Shown one piece after another: positions 15,890 to 23,687 of a DNA stretch of 64,000 nucleotides. The position numbers were made by a program, and so were the translations under genes. Each line of letters starts with the position of its first letter. Position 1 is the stretch's first letter. This stretch comes from Cytophagia bacterium (GTDB lineage Bacteria; Bacteroidota; Bacteroidia; Cytophagales; Spirosomataceae), in the NCBI GenBank assembly GCA_004293645.1, contig REAB01000071.1:1-64000 (forward strand), in the 5' to 3' direction. The notes below the pieces were generated by a model. The model saw only the letters and a list, made by a program, of their open reading frames with translations. It was not told where the DNA came from and did not search any database.

Positions 15890-17104
15890 ATGAAAAACTT
15901 ACTGGTTGAAAATCTGCTGGTCGGGATTTGTAATCCCGACCGCAATAGCTTCGGATTTGTAATCCGATTGTTTGATTACCTGCGCTGCAAGCGCACTACT
16001 CGTGGGTTCGCGTTGCAAACGCAAACCAGCAAGCGTTTTTACATTTTACCTTTCGCCTTTCACCTTTCGCCTTACCCCTTCTGCTTTCTACCTTTCACCT
16101 TTTACCTTTTACCTTTTATCTTTTTCTCCTGTTCTGAGCAAAAAGAGAGCGAAGCGGCCCAGTTTTTTTTGAAAGGAAACTTGCAATTACAGACCCGAAA
16201 CTACGAAAACGCGATTCGGTATTACAACGAGGCCATTGAGAAAAAACCTGATTTTGCCGATGCGTATTGCAATCGAGGCATCGCGTATTTGAAACAAGAA
16301 AAAATACAAACCGCTTTTGATGATTTCAACAAAGCCATCGAAATAGACCCGAAATTTAGCGAAGCATACTACAATCGGGCGGGCATTTGGGTCGAAAAGG
16401 GCAACCCAGAAGGAGCAGAAGCCGATTTGAAACGCATCAGAGAAGTATATAAAGACTCCTCCGATTACTACTTGAAATGGGGCGATGTAAAATTTTACGG
16501 TTACAGCTACGACGAGGCCATTGCCCAATATGACCGTGCTGTTGTGCTCAACCCCAAAAATGTGCAAGCATTGGTGAACAGAGGCGTGGCTTACTTTGAG
16601 AAAAAAGACTACAAAACTGCCCAAATTGACTTTTCAACAGCTATCCAGATTGACCCGCAGCAACACTTTGCGCTCAACAATTTGGGGCTAATTATGGCCA
16701 GTCAAAACAACCTACCCAAAGCCAATCTGCTCATTGACAAAGCCCTCAGCATTGACCCCGTCAATCCGTTTTATTTGAACAACAAAGGCTACGTTTTACT
16801 ATTGGAGGGAAAATTAGAAACTGCCAAAATGTTGATAGACCGTTCGCTATACAAGAACAGTCGAAACAGTTACGCCCAAAGAAACCTCGGACTGTATTAC
16901 TTAAAAACCAATCAGAACAGCCAAGCGCTCGTGGCTTTACAAAAAGCCTATGACCTAAATGCCAATACCGCTGAGGTGCACTATTGGTTGGGAGAAGCCT
17001 TGTGGAAAAACAACCAAAAAGGCAGCGCCTGCTCCATTTGGAAACTCGGAGAACGCCTCAACGACGGGCAATCGAGCAAAATGGTGAAACAAAACTGTCG
17101 ATAA
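15890..17104 (+). CDS. TPR-repeat lipoprotein with a repeat-derived N-terminus
   Basis: 404 residues from the ATG at 15890; a TTG at 16013 would give 363 residues and a better signal peptide (MQTQTSKRF, a hydrophobic run, then the lipobox-like FIFFSC-S). From ~residue 95 a chain of TPR units follows (AIRYYNEAIEKKPDFADAYC, AFDDFNKAIEIDPKFSEAYY, AIAQYDRAVVLNPKNVQALV and others), which usually bind other proteins. The DNA at 15919-16022 is a run of short hairpin repeats and 16038-16120 is a pyrimidine-rich CCTTTT/CACC repeat; both are translated in this frame, so the N-terminus appears to be built from inserted repeats. The start is uncertain. Confidence 0.8.
   Translation: MKNLLVENLLVGICNPDRNSFGFVIRLFDYLRCKRTTRGFALQTQTSKRFYILPFAFHLSPYPFCFLPFTFYLLPFIFFSCSEQKESEAAQFFLKGNLQLQTRNYENAIRYYNEAIEKKPDFADAYCNRGIAYLKQEKIQTAFDDFNKAIEIDPKFSEAYYNRAGIWVEKGNPEGAEADLKRIREVYKDSSDYYLKWGDVKFYGYSYDEAIAQYDRAVVLNPKNVQALVNRGVAYFEKKDYKTAQIDFSTAIQIDPQQHFALNNLGLIMASQNNLPKANLLIDKALSIDPVNPFYLNNKGYVLLLEGKLETAKMLIDRSLYKNSRNSYAQRNLGLYYLKTNQNSQALVALQKAYDLNANTAEVHYWLGEALWKNNQKGSACSIWKLGERLNDGQSSKMVKQNCR
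15919..16022. repeat. Array of short palindromes at the 5' end of the TPR lipoprotein gene
   Basis: Four perfect inverted repeats in a row: ggtcgggatttgtaatcccg (15919-15941, arms of 8), 15951-15967 (tcgga/tccga), 15982-15994 (gcgc/gcgc) and 16010-16022 (gcgtt/aacgc). The same style of element is common between genes in Bacteroidota, from general knowledge. Here it is in an open reading frame. Confidence 0.7.
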
Positions 17105-17106
17105 AA

Positions 17107-17763
17107 ATGCAAAAACTGCTCATACTCGGTGCTACTGGTCGTACAGGAAAGCACCTACTTGCCGAGGCTTTGAAAGCTAATCATGAGGTACATATCTTGG
17201 TTAGAAATGCAAGAAAGGTAAATATAGATTCTCCTAAATTAGTCATTTTTGAAGGATTATCTACCGATTTGCTAACACTCGAAAAAGCAATGGAAGGCTG
17301 TGAAGTAGTGTTGAGTGCGCTCAATATTTCTCGAACTTCCGATTTTCCATGGGCGGCACTTCGAACACCAACCGATTTTTTGAGTAATACCATCAAAAAT
17401 ATCATTGCGCTAACGCCCAAGTTAGGTGTCAAACACGTGGTAGTAACTTCTGCGTGGGGCGTTTTAGAAACCAAAGCGCATATTCCGTTTTGGTTTAGGT
17501 GGCTGATAGATTACAGCAATATTGGATACGGCTACCGCGAACACGAAAACCAAGAACAGATTTTACAGCGTTCTTCTATTAATTGGACTGCCGTTCGCCC
17601 AGTGGGATTAACAAATTTTACAGAAATAAAGCCTGTTCAAGTTAGTTTTAACAACAGTCCCAAACCCAACCTACTGATTAGCAGGCTCAATGTGGCCAGA
17701 TATATGCTTGACATTGCCCAAAAGCACATTTATGTAAGGCAGGCACCCACAATTTCAGAATAA
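17107..17763 (+). CDS. NAD(P)-binding oxidoreductase of the atypical SDR (NmrA/BVR-B-like) type
   Basis: 218 residues from the ATG at 17107, 2 nt after the TPR gene. The N-terminus LLILGATGRTGKHLLAEALKAN is the GxxGxxG Rossmann motif, followed by HEVHILVRNARK and VVLSALN. The VKHVVVTSAWGVLE strand and WTAVRPVGLTN near the C-terminus match atypical SDR proteins such as biliverdin reductase B-like or NAD(P)H-binding PF13460 members. There is no YxxxK catalytic pair. The substrate is unknown. Spacing suggests co-transcription with the TPR lipoprotein, but no functional link is visible. It is convergent with the M28 peptidase, 7 nt between stops. Confidence 0.85.
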   Translation: MQKLLILGATGRTGKHLLAEALKANHEVHILVRNARKVNIDSPKLVIFEGLSTDLLTLEKAMEGCEVVLSALNISRTSDFPWAALRTPTDFLSNTIKNIIALTPKLGVKHVVVTSAWGVLETKAHIPFWFRWLIDYSNIGYGYREHENQEQILQRSSINWTAVRPVGLTNFTEIKPVQVSFNNSPKPNLLISRLNVARYMLDIAQKHIYVRQAPTISE

Positions 17764-17770
17764 AAAACGC

Positions 17771-18769
17771 TTACTCTTCTTGATACAAGGTTTGCAACAG
17801 CACCTGCCCTACTGCTTTGAGCGTGGGGCGGTCTATGTTGCGGAGGTCGTCTTCGTGGGTGTGCCAATCTTCAAAAAACGTCTTCTTGGGGTTGTTTATT
17901 TGCTGATGAATAATGTCAATCATCGGTATTTTGGCCAGCTCGTTCACGGGTAGGTGGTCGTCGGTGATGGCCCCGCCGTCTTGGTCAATAAAATACTGGT
18001 TGTAGCCCAATTGGCTGGCAATGTTCCAGATGTTACGGGTTATTTCGCCCGCATACTGCACAGAAAATCCTTCGCGCGGAAAAGTAGCCCCTTTTGCCCC
18101 CACCATGTCGAGCAAAACACCGTAATAAGCTACGTAGTTGGGCGTGTGCTTGTTGGCAGCCCAATATTGCGAACCCAAACAAAAACCGCTGTATTTGTCT
18201 TTGGCCAACTCAGAATCGCCGCCGTCTTCTACGTCAAAGAAAATAACATCTACGCCCACGGTGGGCTGGGGTTTGGCTTGGGCCAGTACCCGCATCAATT
18301 CGAGCAGTACCCCTACCCCACTCGCACCGTCGTTTGCGCCCGCGATGGGCGTTTTTTTATCAATGGGGTCTTGCTCGGCCACAGGGCGGCTGTCCCAGTG
18401 CGAAGCCAGCAAAATGCGCTTGGTAGCTTGCGGGTTTATGCTGCCCACAATGTTGCGCGCATTGAGCTTTTTGCCGTTGTAAGTGGTAGCCACAAAACGC
18501 TGCTCTACCACCGTACAGCCCCATTTTTTGAGCATTGCCACCAAGTAATCGCCGCAGCGCACGTGGGCTGTTGAGTTGGGTACGCGCGGCCCAAAAGCAA
18601 CTTGTGCAGCCACAAAAGCGTAGGCCGAATCAGCGTTAAAATCGGGTTTTTTTTTAAGCGTATTTTGCTGATTATCAGCAGTTTTTTCTGATGATTTTTT
18701 GGTATCGCAACGCCAAAACATAAACGATAGAACGGCGATAAATAAACTGTATTTTAAGGTGTTTTTCAT
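17771..18769 (-). CDS. M28-family lipoprotein, glutaminyl-peptide cyclotransferase-like
   Basis: 332 residues from the ATG at 18769; an ATG 21 nt further upstream is less likely because the chosen start gives a lipoprotein signal (MKNTLKYSLFIAVLSFMFWR-C). Seen: LLASHWDSRPVAE and GANDGASGVGVLLELMRVLA (zinc ligands), FFDVEDGGDSE, ITDDHLPVNELAKIPMIDII and DWHTHEDDLRNID. The DDHxPF-like and WHTxxDD motifs are those of glutaminyl cyclases, which form N-terminal pyroglutamate on exported proteins, rather than of plain aminopeptidases. A cyclase matters in T9SS bacteria because many periplasmic proteins start with Gln. The activity is an inference. Confidence 0.85.
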   Translation of the reverse strand: MKNTLKYSLFIAVLSFMFWRCDTKKSSEKTADNQQNTLKKKPDFNADSAYAFVAAQVAFGPRVPNSTAHVRCGDYLVAMLKKWGCTVVEQRFVATTYNGKKLNARNIVGSINPQATKRILLASHWDSRPVAEQDPIDKKTPIAGANDGASGVGVLLELMRVLAQAKPQPTVGVDVIFFDVEDGGDSELAKDKYSGFCLGSQYWAANKHTPNYVAYYGVLLDMVGAKGATFPREGFSVQYAGEITRNIWNIASQLGYNQYFIDQDGGAITDDHLPVNELAKIPMIDIIHQQINNPKKTFFEDWHTHEDDLRNIDRPTLKAVGQVLLQTLYQEE

Positions 18770-18796
18770 GAATAAAATTAAATGGCGCATTGTTTG

Positions 18797-19423
18797 CTAT
18801 TTTAAAAATTGTGTAAAAATAAGATTGGTAGCCACTCCCATAAAAACCAATCCCGTGGCCACGTTGATAATACGAACCACGCGCACCGTCAAAAAACGGC
18901 GCAACCGATGCGCAAAAATGGCCAACGCGGCTTCGGTTAGCCCCACGCCTACTAAGCTAAAACCAAAGAAAAACAGCATTTCGTTCAGGTCGTATTTGCC
19001 CGTGGTGCGCAGGTAAGTGGCTATTGTTACCCACGACACAAAATTGATGGGATTGAGGGCATTGAGGGCAACTCCTTTGAAAAAATATTTCCAGCGAGTC
19101 AGTCGGCGGCTTTTGTATTCGAGGGGGGCTTGGGTTTGCAAAACGGGCATTTTAAATAAGTTACGAACGCCCAAAATGAGCAAAAAAACAATGCCCGCGC
19201 CCGCCATCCACTGGTTGAAGCCCGTAACCTGTGGCAAAAAAGAAGTACCAAATACGGCACAAAAAACAAAGAAAGCATCGCTCGCCACTACGCCCATCGC
19301 AATGCTGATTCCGCTTTGATAACCGCGTTGCAAACTGGTTTGGATAAGCGCAAAAAAGACTGTTCCAAAAGTGAGGCAAAGCAAAACACCCGTAAAAAAC
19401 CCGTAAAGACCCGCAACAAGCAT
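18797..19423 (-). CDS. LysE/RhtB-family exporter
   Basis: 208 residues with five to six hydrophobic segments. The N-terminal GFFTGVLLCLTFGTVFFALIQTSLQRGY keeps the family pattern GxxxGxxxxxxxGPxFxxxxxxxxxxG in relaxed form, followed by GISIAMGVVASDAFFVFCAVFG and a central ALNPINFVSWV motif (the NP-x3-F-W signature of the family). Members export amino acids or similar small molecules. Substrate is not predictable. It lies 27 nt upstream of the peptidase gene on the same strand and may share its transcript. Confidence 0.85.
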   Translation of the reverse strand: MLVAGLYGFFTGVLLCLTFGTVFFALIQTSLQRGYQSGISIAMGVVASDAFFVFCAVFGTSFLPQVTGFNQWMAGAGIVFLLILGVRNLFKMPVLQTQAPLEYKSRRLTRWKYFFKGVALNALNPINFVSWVTIATYLRTTGKYDLNEMLFFFGFSLVGVGLTEAALAIFAHRLRRFLTVRVVRIINVATGLVFMGVATNLIFTQFLK

Positions 19424-19464
19424 AAAGTAAATAAGTAATGTGAATCAAGGGTTGAATCCTAAAA

Positions 19465-19583
19465 CGCCAGCCTTTAGGCTGGTGGATAAGAAAACCTATA
19501 TTGGTTGGGCTTTAGCCCTAAATTTCAGGGCTAAAGCCCAGATACGTGTGTGTTTTTTATTTACACCAGCCTAAAGGCTGGCA
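19465..19583. repeat. REP-like composite palindrome
   Basis: Outer units cgccagcctttaggctggtg (19465-19484) and caccagcctaaaggctggca (19564-19583) are inverted copies of each other, and each is itself a palindrome. Between them is a 14-bp-arm hairpin at 19506-19540 (tgggctttagccct / agggctaaagccca). It lies between the start of the LysE gene and the end of the Nudix gene. The shape fits a REP/BIME element moved by a RAYT-type transposase, though no such gene is in the window. Confidence 0.8.
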
Positions 19584-19667
19584 TTTTTAGCATTTTTTCA
19601 ACTGCACGGGTAACCCCGCCTTGATTCGCACAAGTATTAAAGCGTAATTAATTGACCATGGACTATT

Positions 19668-20219
19668 TCACAAATTGCGAAGCCGTGCCACTTTGAGCAA
19701 GCCCATCACACTGAGCGAGTCGGTTATTTGGCTTTGCATCACCAATTCGATGGCATCGGTGAGCAATATTTTTTTGACCACCAACTGTTCCGTTTCTTCG
19801 GGTTCTTGCTCGGCTTGGGTGAGGTCTTCGGCCAAAAACAAAAAACCCTCCTCGTCGCCTACCGAGTTGGAGAGGTGCACCCGTGCTATATTAGTCCAGC
19901 GGGCGGCGATTAGGCCCGTTTCTTCTTTGAGTTCGCGTTGGGCCGCCGCCAGCACATCGTCGCCAATGGGGCCACCGCCTTCGGGTATTTCCCAGGAGTA
20001 TTCGTTGAGCGGGTAGCGGTATTGCCCCACCAAATACGTAAACCCTTCATTATCAATGGGTATAACACCAATGGCTTTGTTTTTGTAACGCACTACGCCA
20101 TAAATGCCTTCGCCACCGCTGGGGTTTATTACTTCTTCGTGGCGTACTTCAATCCACTTGTTGTCATATACTACTTGGCTGCTGCGGGTTTGCCAAGGAT
20201 TGTGCGCTTCGGGGTTCAT
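19668..20219 (-). CDS. Nudix hydrolase (ADP-ribose pyrophosphatase-like)
   Basis: 183 residues. The Nudix box is GGGPIGDDVLAAAQRELKEE followed by TGL (from about residue 80), with Asp in the position of the first conserved Glu; the REx2EE metal-binding core is intact. The flanking sequence YRYPLNEYSWEIPEGGGPIG is typical of ADP-ribose/NDP-sugar hydrolases, which clear reactive ADP-ribose. The C-terminal helix LVVKKILLTDAIELVMQSQI completes the domain. It stands alone, divergent from the cation efflux gene. Confidence 0.88.
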   Translation of the reverse strand: MNPEAHNPWQTRSSQVVYDNKWIEVRHEEVINPSGGEGIYGVVRYKNKAIGVIPIDNEGFTYLVGQYRYPLNEYSWEIPEGGGPIGDDVLAAAQRELKEETGLIAARWTNIARVHLSNSVGDEEGFLFLAEDLTQAEQEPEETEQLVVKKILLTDAIELVMQSQITDSLSVMGLLKVARLRNL

Positions 20220-20313
20220 ATTTTTAGTAAATGAAAGTATAAATAATGCGTTCTTTTAAAAAATTGAGTTGAAAGTTTTAGCCCAAAAACAGCAACTAAA
20301 AATGGGAAACCCC

Positions 20314-20321
20314 TATCTTTG
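20314..20321 (+). promoter_or_regulatory. -7 box for the cation efflux gene
   Basis: TATCTTTG fits TAnnTTTG. It lies only 11 nt before the ATG at 20333, so the message would be almost leaderless from that ATG. A GTG at about 20381 is the alternative start. Confidence 0.55.
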
Positions 20322-20332
20322 CTCAGACCCAA

Positions 20333-21385
20333 ATGTACGAGGCATTTGGGCTGGCCAAAAATCTAAATTTCGTAAAAGCCGTGCAAAGTAACCAAAAATC
20401 TAAATTCAAATGGATAAGTATCTCATTTGGAGTGAGCGTGGTGCTTTTGATAATTAAGTTTACGGCCTACTACTTGACGCGCTCCAACGCCATTTTGAGC
20501 GATGCCCTGGAGTCTATTATCAACGTCATTGCCAGCGGATTTGCTTTTTACAGCATTTATCTATCGGCTCAACCGCGCGACCCCAACCACCCTTACGGCC
20601 ACGGCAAAATCGAATATTTTTCGTCGGGTTTTGAGGGTGCTTTGATTGTAATTGCGGGTATTTTGATTGTAATTGAAGCGGTGTTACGCCTCCTCACGCC
20701 ACAGCCTATTGTACACCTGGAATGGGGTTTTGGCTTATTGCTACTCACCGTGCTGGTAAATGGTGCGTTGGGTTATTATTTGCAAAAAATAGGCAAACAG
20801 ACCACCTCAGAAGCACTCATGGCCGACGGAAAGCACCTCCAAACCGACAGTTACAGCAGTATTCTTATTTTGGCTGGCTTGGTTTTGATAAGCCTCACGG
20901 GGTTTCAGTGGCTCGATAGCGTGGTTTCTTTGGTGCTTTCTGTGCTTATTTTTTACAATGGCTACGCGCTCATTCGGCGGTCGGTGGCCGCGTTGATGGA
21001 CGAAACCGACCCCGACTTGCTCGAAAACGTGGTAGCGACCATCAAAACCAGCAAACGCGACCATTGGATAGACGTACACAACCTGCGCATTCAACGTTAT
21101 GGTTCAGATTTGCACATTGATTGCCACCTTACGCTGCCCCACTATTGGGACTTGCGGCAAGTGCACGATGCCGTACACGAGTTTGAAGAAGATTTGGAAC
21201 AAACAACCACGGGCGGCGTCGAAATTTTTGTTCACTCCGACCCTTGTCTGCCCAACTGTTGCCATTATTGTCGTTTGAGTAATTGCCAAGTACGCTCAGA
21301 AAGTTTTAGCCGCGACATTGTTTGGAATGTAAACAACCTGTCCAAAAACCAGAAACATTTTGTAGAAACCAACCCAATCGTTTAA
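20333..21385 (+). CDS. Cation diffusion facilitator family transporter
   Basis: 350 residues from the first ATG. Seen: membrane segments starting at WISISFGVSVVLLIIKF, the metal site SNAILSDALESIINVIASG on helix 2, the DPNHPYGHGKIEYFSS loop, and the second metal site ALMADGKHLQTDSYSSI on helix 5. A cytoplasmic C-terminal domain follows (VHNLRIQRYGSDLHIDCHL with HDAVHEFEEDL). These carriers exchange Zn, Fe, Co or Mn for protons. Oddly, the tail carries a cysteine/histidine cluster, HSDPCLPNCCHYCRLSNCQV, that could bind metal and sense load. The start could be ~16 residues shorter. Confidence 0.92.
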   Translation: MYEAFGLAKNLNFVKAVQSNQKSKFKWISISFGVSVVLLIIKFTAYYLTRSNAILSDALESIINVIASGFAFYSIYLSAQPRDPNHPYGHGKIEYFSSGFEGALIVIAGILIVIEAVLRLLTPQPIVHLEWGFGLLLLTVLVNGALGYYLQKIGKQTTSEALMADGKHLQTDSYSSILILAGLVLISLTGFQWLDSVVSLVLSVLIFYNGYALIRRSVAALMDETDPDLLENVVATIKTSKRDHWIDVHNLRIQRYGSDLHIDCHLTLPHYWDLRQVHDAVHEFEEDLEQTTTGGVEIFVHSDPCLPNCCHYCRLSNCQVRSESFSRDIVWNVNNLSKNQKHFVETNPIV

Positions 21386-21404
21386 CCAAAACCCTTTTTT
21401 TAAG

Positions 21405-22334
21405 ATGCAAACCAACCGCCGTACTTTCGTAAAACAACTGGGCGCACTGGCCGCTACTGCTGCCGTTGTACCCGCTGCCCTGGCCACGCCACCCAAACTT
21501 TGGTTTGATATTTCGCTGGCCGAGTGGTCGTTGCACAAAACCATTTTCAACGAGAAAAAACTTACCAATTTAGATTTTCCAGCCGTGGCTCGCAAGGAGT
21601 TTGGAATAGGAATTGTGGAATACGTGGACCAAATGTTTAAAGACAAAGCCCGCGACACGGCGTATCTCAACGACCTACTGACCCGCTGCAAAGACAATGA
21701 CGTAAAAAACCACCTCATTATGGTAGATACAGCGGGCAACTTGGGCGAAGCCGACGCTAAAAAGCGCATGGAAGCTGTCGAAAAACACCATCAGTGGGTG
21801 GACTGCGCCAAGTATTTGGGCTGTGCTACCATTCGGGTAAATGCCCGTGGAGCAGGCACCCGCGAAGAACAAGCCAAACAAGCTGCCGACGGACTGGCCA
21901 AACTCAGCGAATATGCGGCCAAACAAAACATCAACGTCATTGTTGAAAACCACGGCGGCAACTCCTCAGATGGTAGTTGGCTGGCAAGTGTCATGAAAAT
22001 GGTGAATATGCCCAACTGCGGCACGCTTCCCGATTTGGGCAACTTTTGCATAGAAGGCATTTATGCCAACAACACTTACACCTGCAAATCTGAGTACGAC
22101 CGCTACGTGGGTACGCAAGAACTAATGCCCTTTGCCAAAGGCGTAAGTGCCAAAACCAACGGTTTTGACGACGCGGGCAACGAAGCCAAAATGGATTACC
22201 CGCGTTTATTTAAAATTATCAAAGAAAGCGGTTTTCGGGGCATTGTGGGCATCGAATACGAAGGAGCAAAACTATCGGAATACGATGGCATCAAAGCCAC
22301 CAAAAAACTCCTCGAAAAAGTAGGCGCGGTGTAA
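21405..22334 (+). CDS. Tat-exported TIM-barrel sugar isomerase/epimerase (hydroxypyruvate isomerase-like)
   Basis: 309 residues. The start MQTNRRTFVKQLGALAATAA is a twin-arginine signal, with cleavage near ALA-TPP. The rest matches the AP-endonuclease-2-type TIM barrel of sugar phosphate isomerases: ISLAEWSLHKTIF, DQMFKDK, CATIRVNARG, NVIVENHGGNSSDGSW, TLPDLGNFCIEG and GIVGIEYEGAKLSEYDGIKA, with Glu/Asp/His positions for a metal centre. Export to the periplasm suggests action on free sugars or glycan breakdown products. It follows the cation efflux gene by 19 nt. Substrate unknown. Confidence 0.88.
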   Translation: MQTNRRTFVKQLGALAATAAVVPAALATPPKLWFDISLAEWSLHKTIFNEKKLTNLDFPAVARKEFGIGIVEYVDQMFKDKARDTAYLNDLLTRCKDNDVKNHLIMVDTAGNLGEADAKKRMEAVEKHHQWVDCAKYLGCATIRVNARGAGTREEQAKQAADGLAKLSEYAAKQNINVIVENHGGNSSDGSWLASVMKMVNMPNCGTLPDLGNFCIEGIYANNTYTCKSEYDRYVGTQELMPFAKGVSAKTNGFDDAGNEAKMDYPRLFKIIKESGFRGIVGIEYEGAKLSEYDGIKATKKLLEKVGAV

Positions 22335-22358
22335 AAAGGGGGGGCGTGGTTTAGCAGG

Positions 22359-22442
22359 TGTATGATGTAGGGTGTATGATGTAGGGTGTATGATGTAGGG
22401 TGTATGATGTAGGGTGTATGATGTAGGGTGTATGATGTCATA
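22359..22442. repeat. 14-bp tandem repeat array
   Basis: Five perfect copies of tgtatgatgtaggg (22359-22428) plus a partial sixth, in the gap between the convergent isomerase and SDR genes. It is followed by a related two-fold repeat acctgttacaccata. There are no unique spacers, so it is not a CRISPR. Copy number could vary between strains. Confidence 0.9.
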
Positions 22443-22497
22443 CCCCCATTATACCCTAAAACCTGTTACACCATACACCTGTTACACCATAAAACCC

Positions 22498-23202
22498 CTA
22501 TTTCAATTTCCCCATTCCGCCGTCTATGCCAATTACTTGGCCAGTTACCCAGCTTCCATCGTCAGAAAGCAACAATTTGGCAAAAGCGGCCATGTCGTGG
22601 CTGGTACCTACGCGCCCCAGCGGGTGGCGTTTGGCACTGGCCTCGCGCTTTTCGTCCGATGCCAGCAACTGCCCCGCCAATGGTGTGTCGGTGAGCGACG
22701 GCGCGATGGCGTTGCAGCGAATTTTGAGCGGGGCCAACTCCGCCGCCAACGATACCGTCAAACCTTCTACTGCGCCTTTGGCCGTGGCAATGGAAGCGTG
22801 AAAACCCATGCCCGTGCGCGCTGCTACCGTACTAAACAACACAATAGACGCACCATTTGCCCTGCGCAAACGCAATAAATTGGCCTGAATAGCAGCAACC
22901 GCGCCCAACACGTTTACCTGAAAGTCTTGCTGAAACTCGGCCATACTCAACCGCTGAAATGGCCTCAAATTGATGGTGCCAGGTGCATACACAATGCCGT
23001 GCAGCGCGTCGGGGAGTTGGTCAAAAAGGCCATCGGCGGGCAGATTTACGTCCCAAGTAATGTGGGTGCTCACAATTCCTTCGGGTGCGCGGCGCGATGC
23101 CGTAAAAAGGTTTGCGCCCTCGGCTTGCAACAACTCGGCCAAAGCGTAGCCAATGCCAGAACTGGCCCCAATTATTAAAATGTTTTTTTCGCGGAAAGAC
23201 AT
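22498..23202 (-). CDS. Short-chain dehydrogenase/reductase family protein lacking the catalytic Tyr
   Basis: 234 residues. The NAD(P)-binding motif ILIIGASSGIGYALAELLQA and the YAPGTINLRPF strand (NAG-like position) are present, as is the C-terminal DGSWVTGQVIGIDGGMG. The active-site segment reads VLFSTVAARTGMGFHASIAT followed by AKGAVEGL: Lys is present, but the residue four before it is Ile, not Tyr, while His stands two further upstream. Such 'HAS-x3-AKGA' variants exist in other SDRs, from memory. It may use another residue or not be a classical dehydrogenase. No operon partner. Confidence 0.88.
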   Translation of the reverse strand: MSFREKNILIIGASSGIGYALAELLQAEGANLFTASRRAPEGIVSTHITWDVNLPADGLFDQLPDALHGIVYAPGTINLRPFQRLSMAEFQQDFQVNVLGAVAAIQANLLRLRRANGASIVLFSTVAARTGMGFHASIATAKGAVEGLTVSLAAELAPLKIRCNAIAPSLTDTPLAGQLLASDEKREASAKRHPLGRVGTSHDMAAFAKLLLSDDGSWVTGQVIGIDGGMGKLK

Positions 23203-23687
23203 GGATAATCTAAAATGAATAGTGTAAAATGTATGGTTGTTTGAACGTCAGTTATTTTTAGCCACTTATTGGGTTGAATCTAAGTGAACAAACGTACATT
23301 CATACAACTATGCTACTGGCTAAATGTTATGGTGAAGGTGTTTTAATTATCCAGTCTGGTTGCCAAAAAAACAAAACCAATCTACTGATTAACTGCGAGT
23401 TAGGGCAAAAATAACTTTAAAAGTTTCACAAAAAACAAAACCATAAAAAACGAATAAATCAACAAAATCACTACTCTCAAAACTCCTCATTTGCTTGAAA
23501 GAGCAATATAGATATTGGCAATACTAAATAGTAATTATTTGATTATCAATACATTATGGATTAAAATTCAACTTTTCCTAAGTCCCCAAAGTTATGCCAA
23601 TTTATTTTTGTAGTTTACCCAATTTACTGGTTTCAAAAACGTTCGATTGTGCGTAGATTTGCCCCCTTACTTCAAAATTTTTATTTC
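23203..23687. other. Long A+T-rich intergenic region
   Basis: 485 bp between the divergent SDR and NTP-pyrophosphohydrolase genes. I see no convincing gene on either strand; the longest ATG frame I noticed is 34 codons without a ribosome site. It contains a weak inverted pair tagcca/tggcta (around 23260 and 23320) and a TATTTTTG motif near 23605. Confidence 0.5.
23654..23661 (+). promoter_or_regulatory. -7 box for the NTP pyrophosphohydrolase gene
   Basis: TAGATTTG fits TAnnTTTG. Its position 27 nt before the ATG at 23688 argues for that start over an upstream GTG-type start at 23649. Confidence 0.65.

Noticed and set aside
15854-15890. Earlier start codons (15854, 15863, 15875) for the TPR lipoprotein
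   Set aside because: They lie within the 3' end of the ATPase gene and would add residues before an already repeat-derived N-terminus without improving the signal peptide.
14890-15945. 351-codon minus-strand frame across the AAA+ ATPase gene
   Set aside because: Shadow of a real gene with Walker motifs on the + strand; no protein-like motifs on the minus strand.
22359-22442. Possible CRISPR array
   Set aside because: The units are directly adjacent with no unique spacers, and no cas gene is present in the window.
23310-23414. 34-codon frame in the long gap before the NTP pyrophosphohydrolase gene
   Set aside because: No ribosome site or promoter, and composition looks random.
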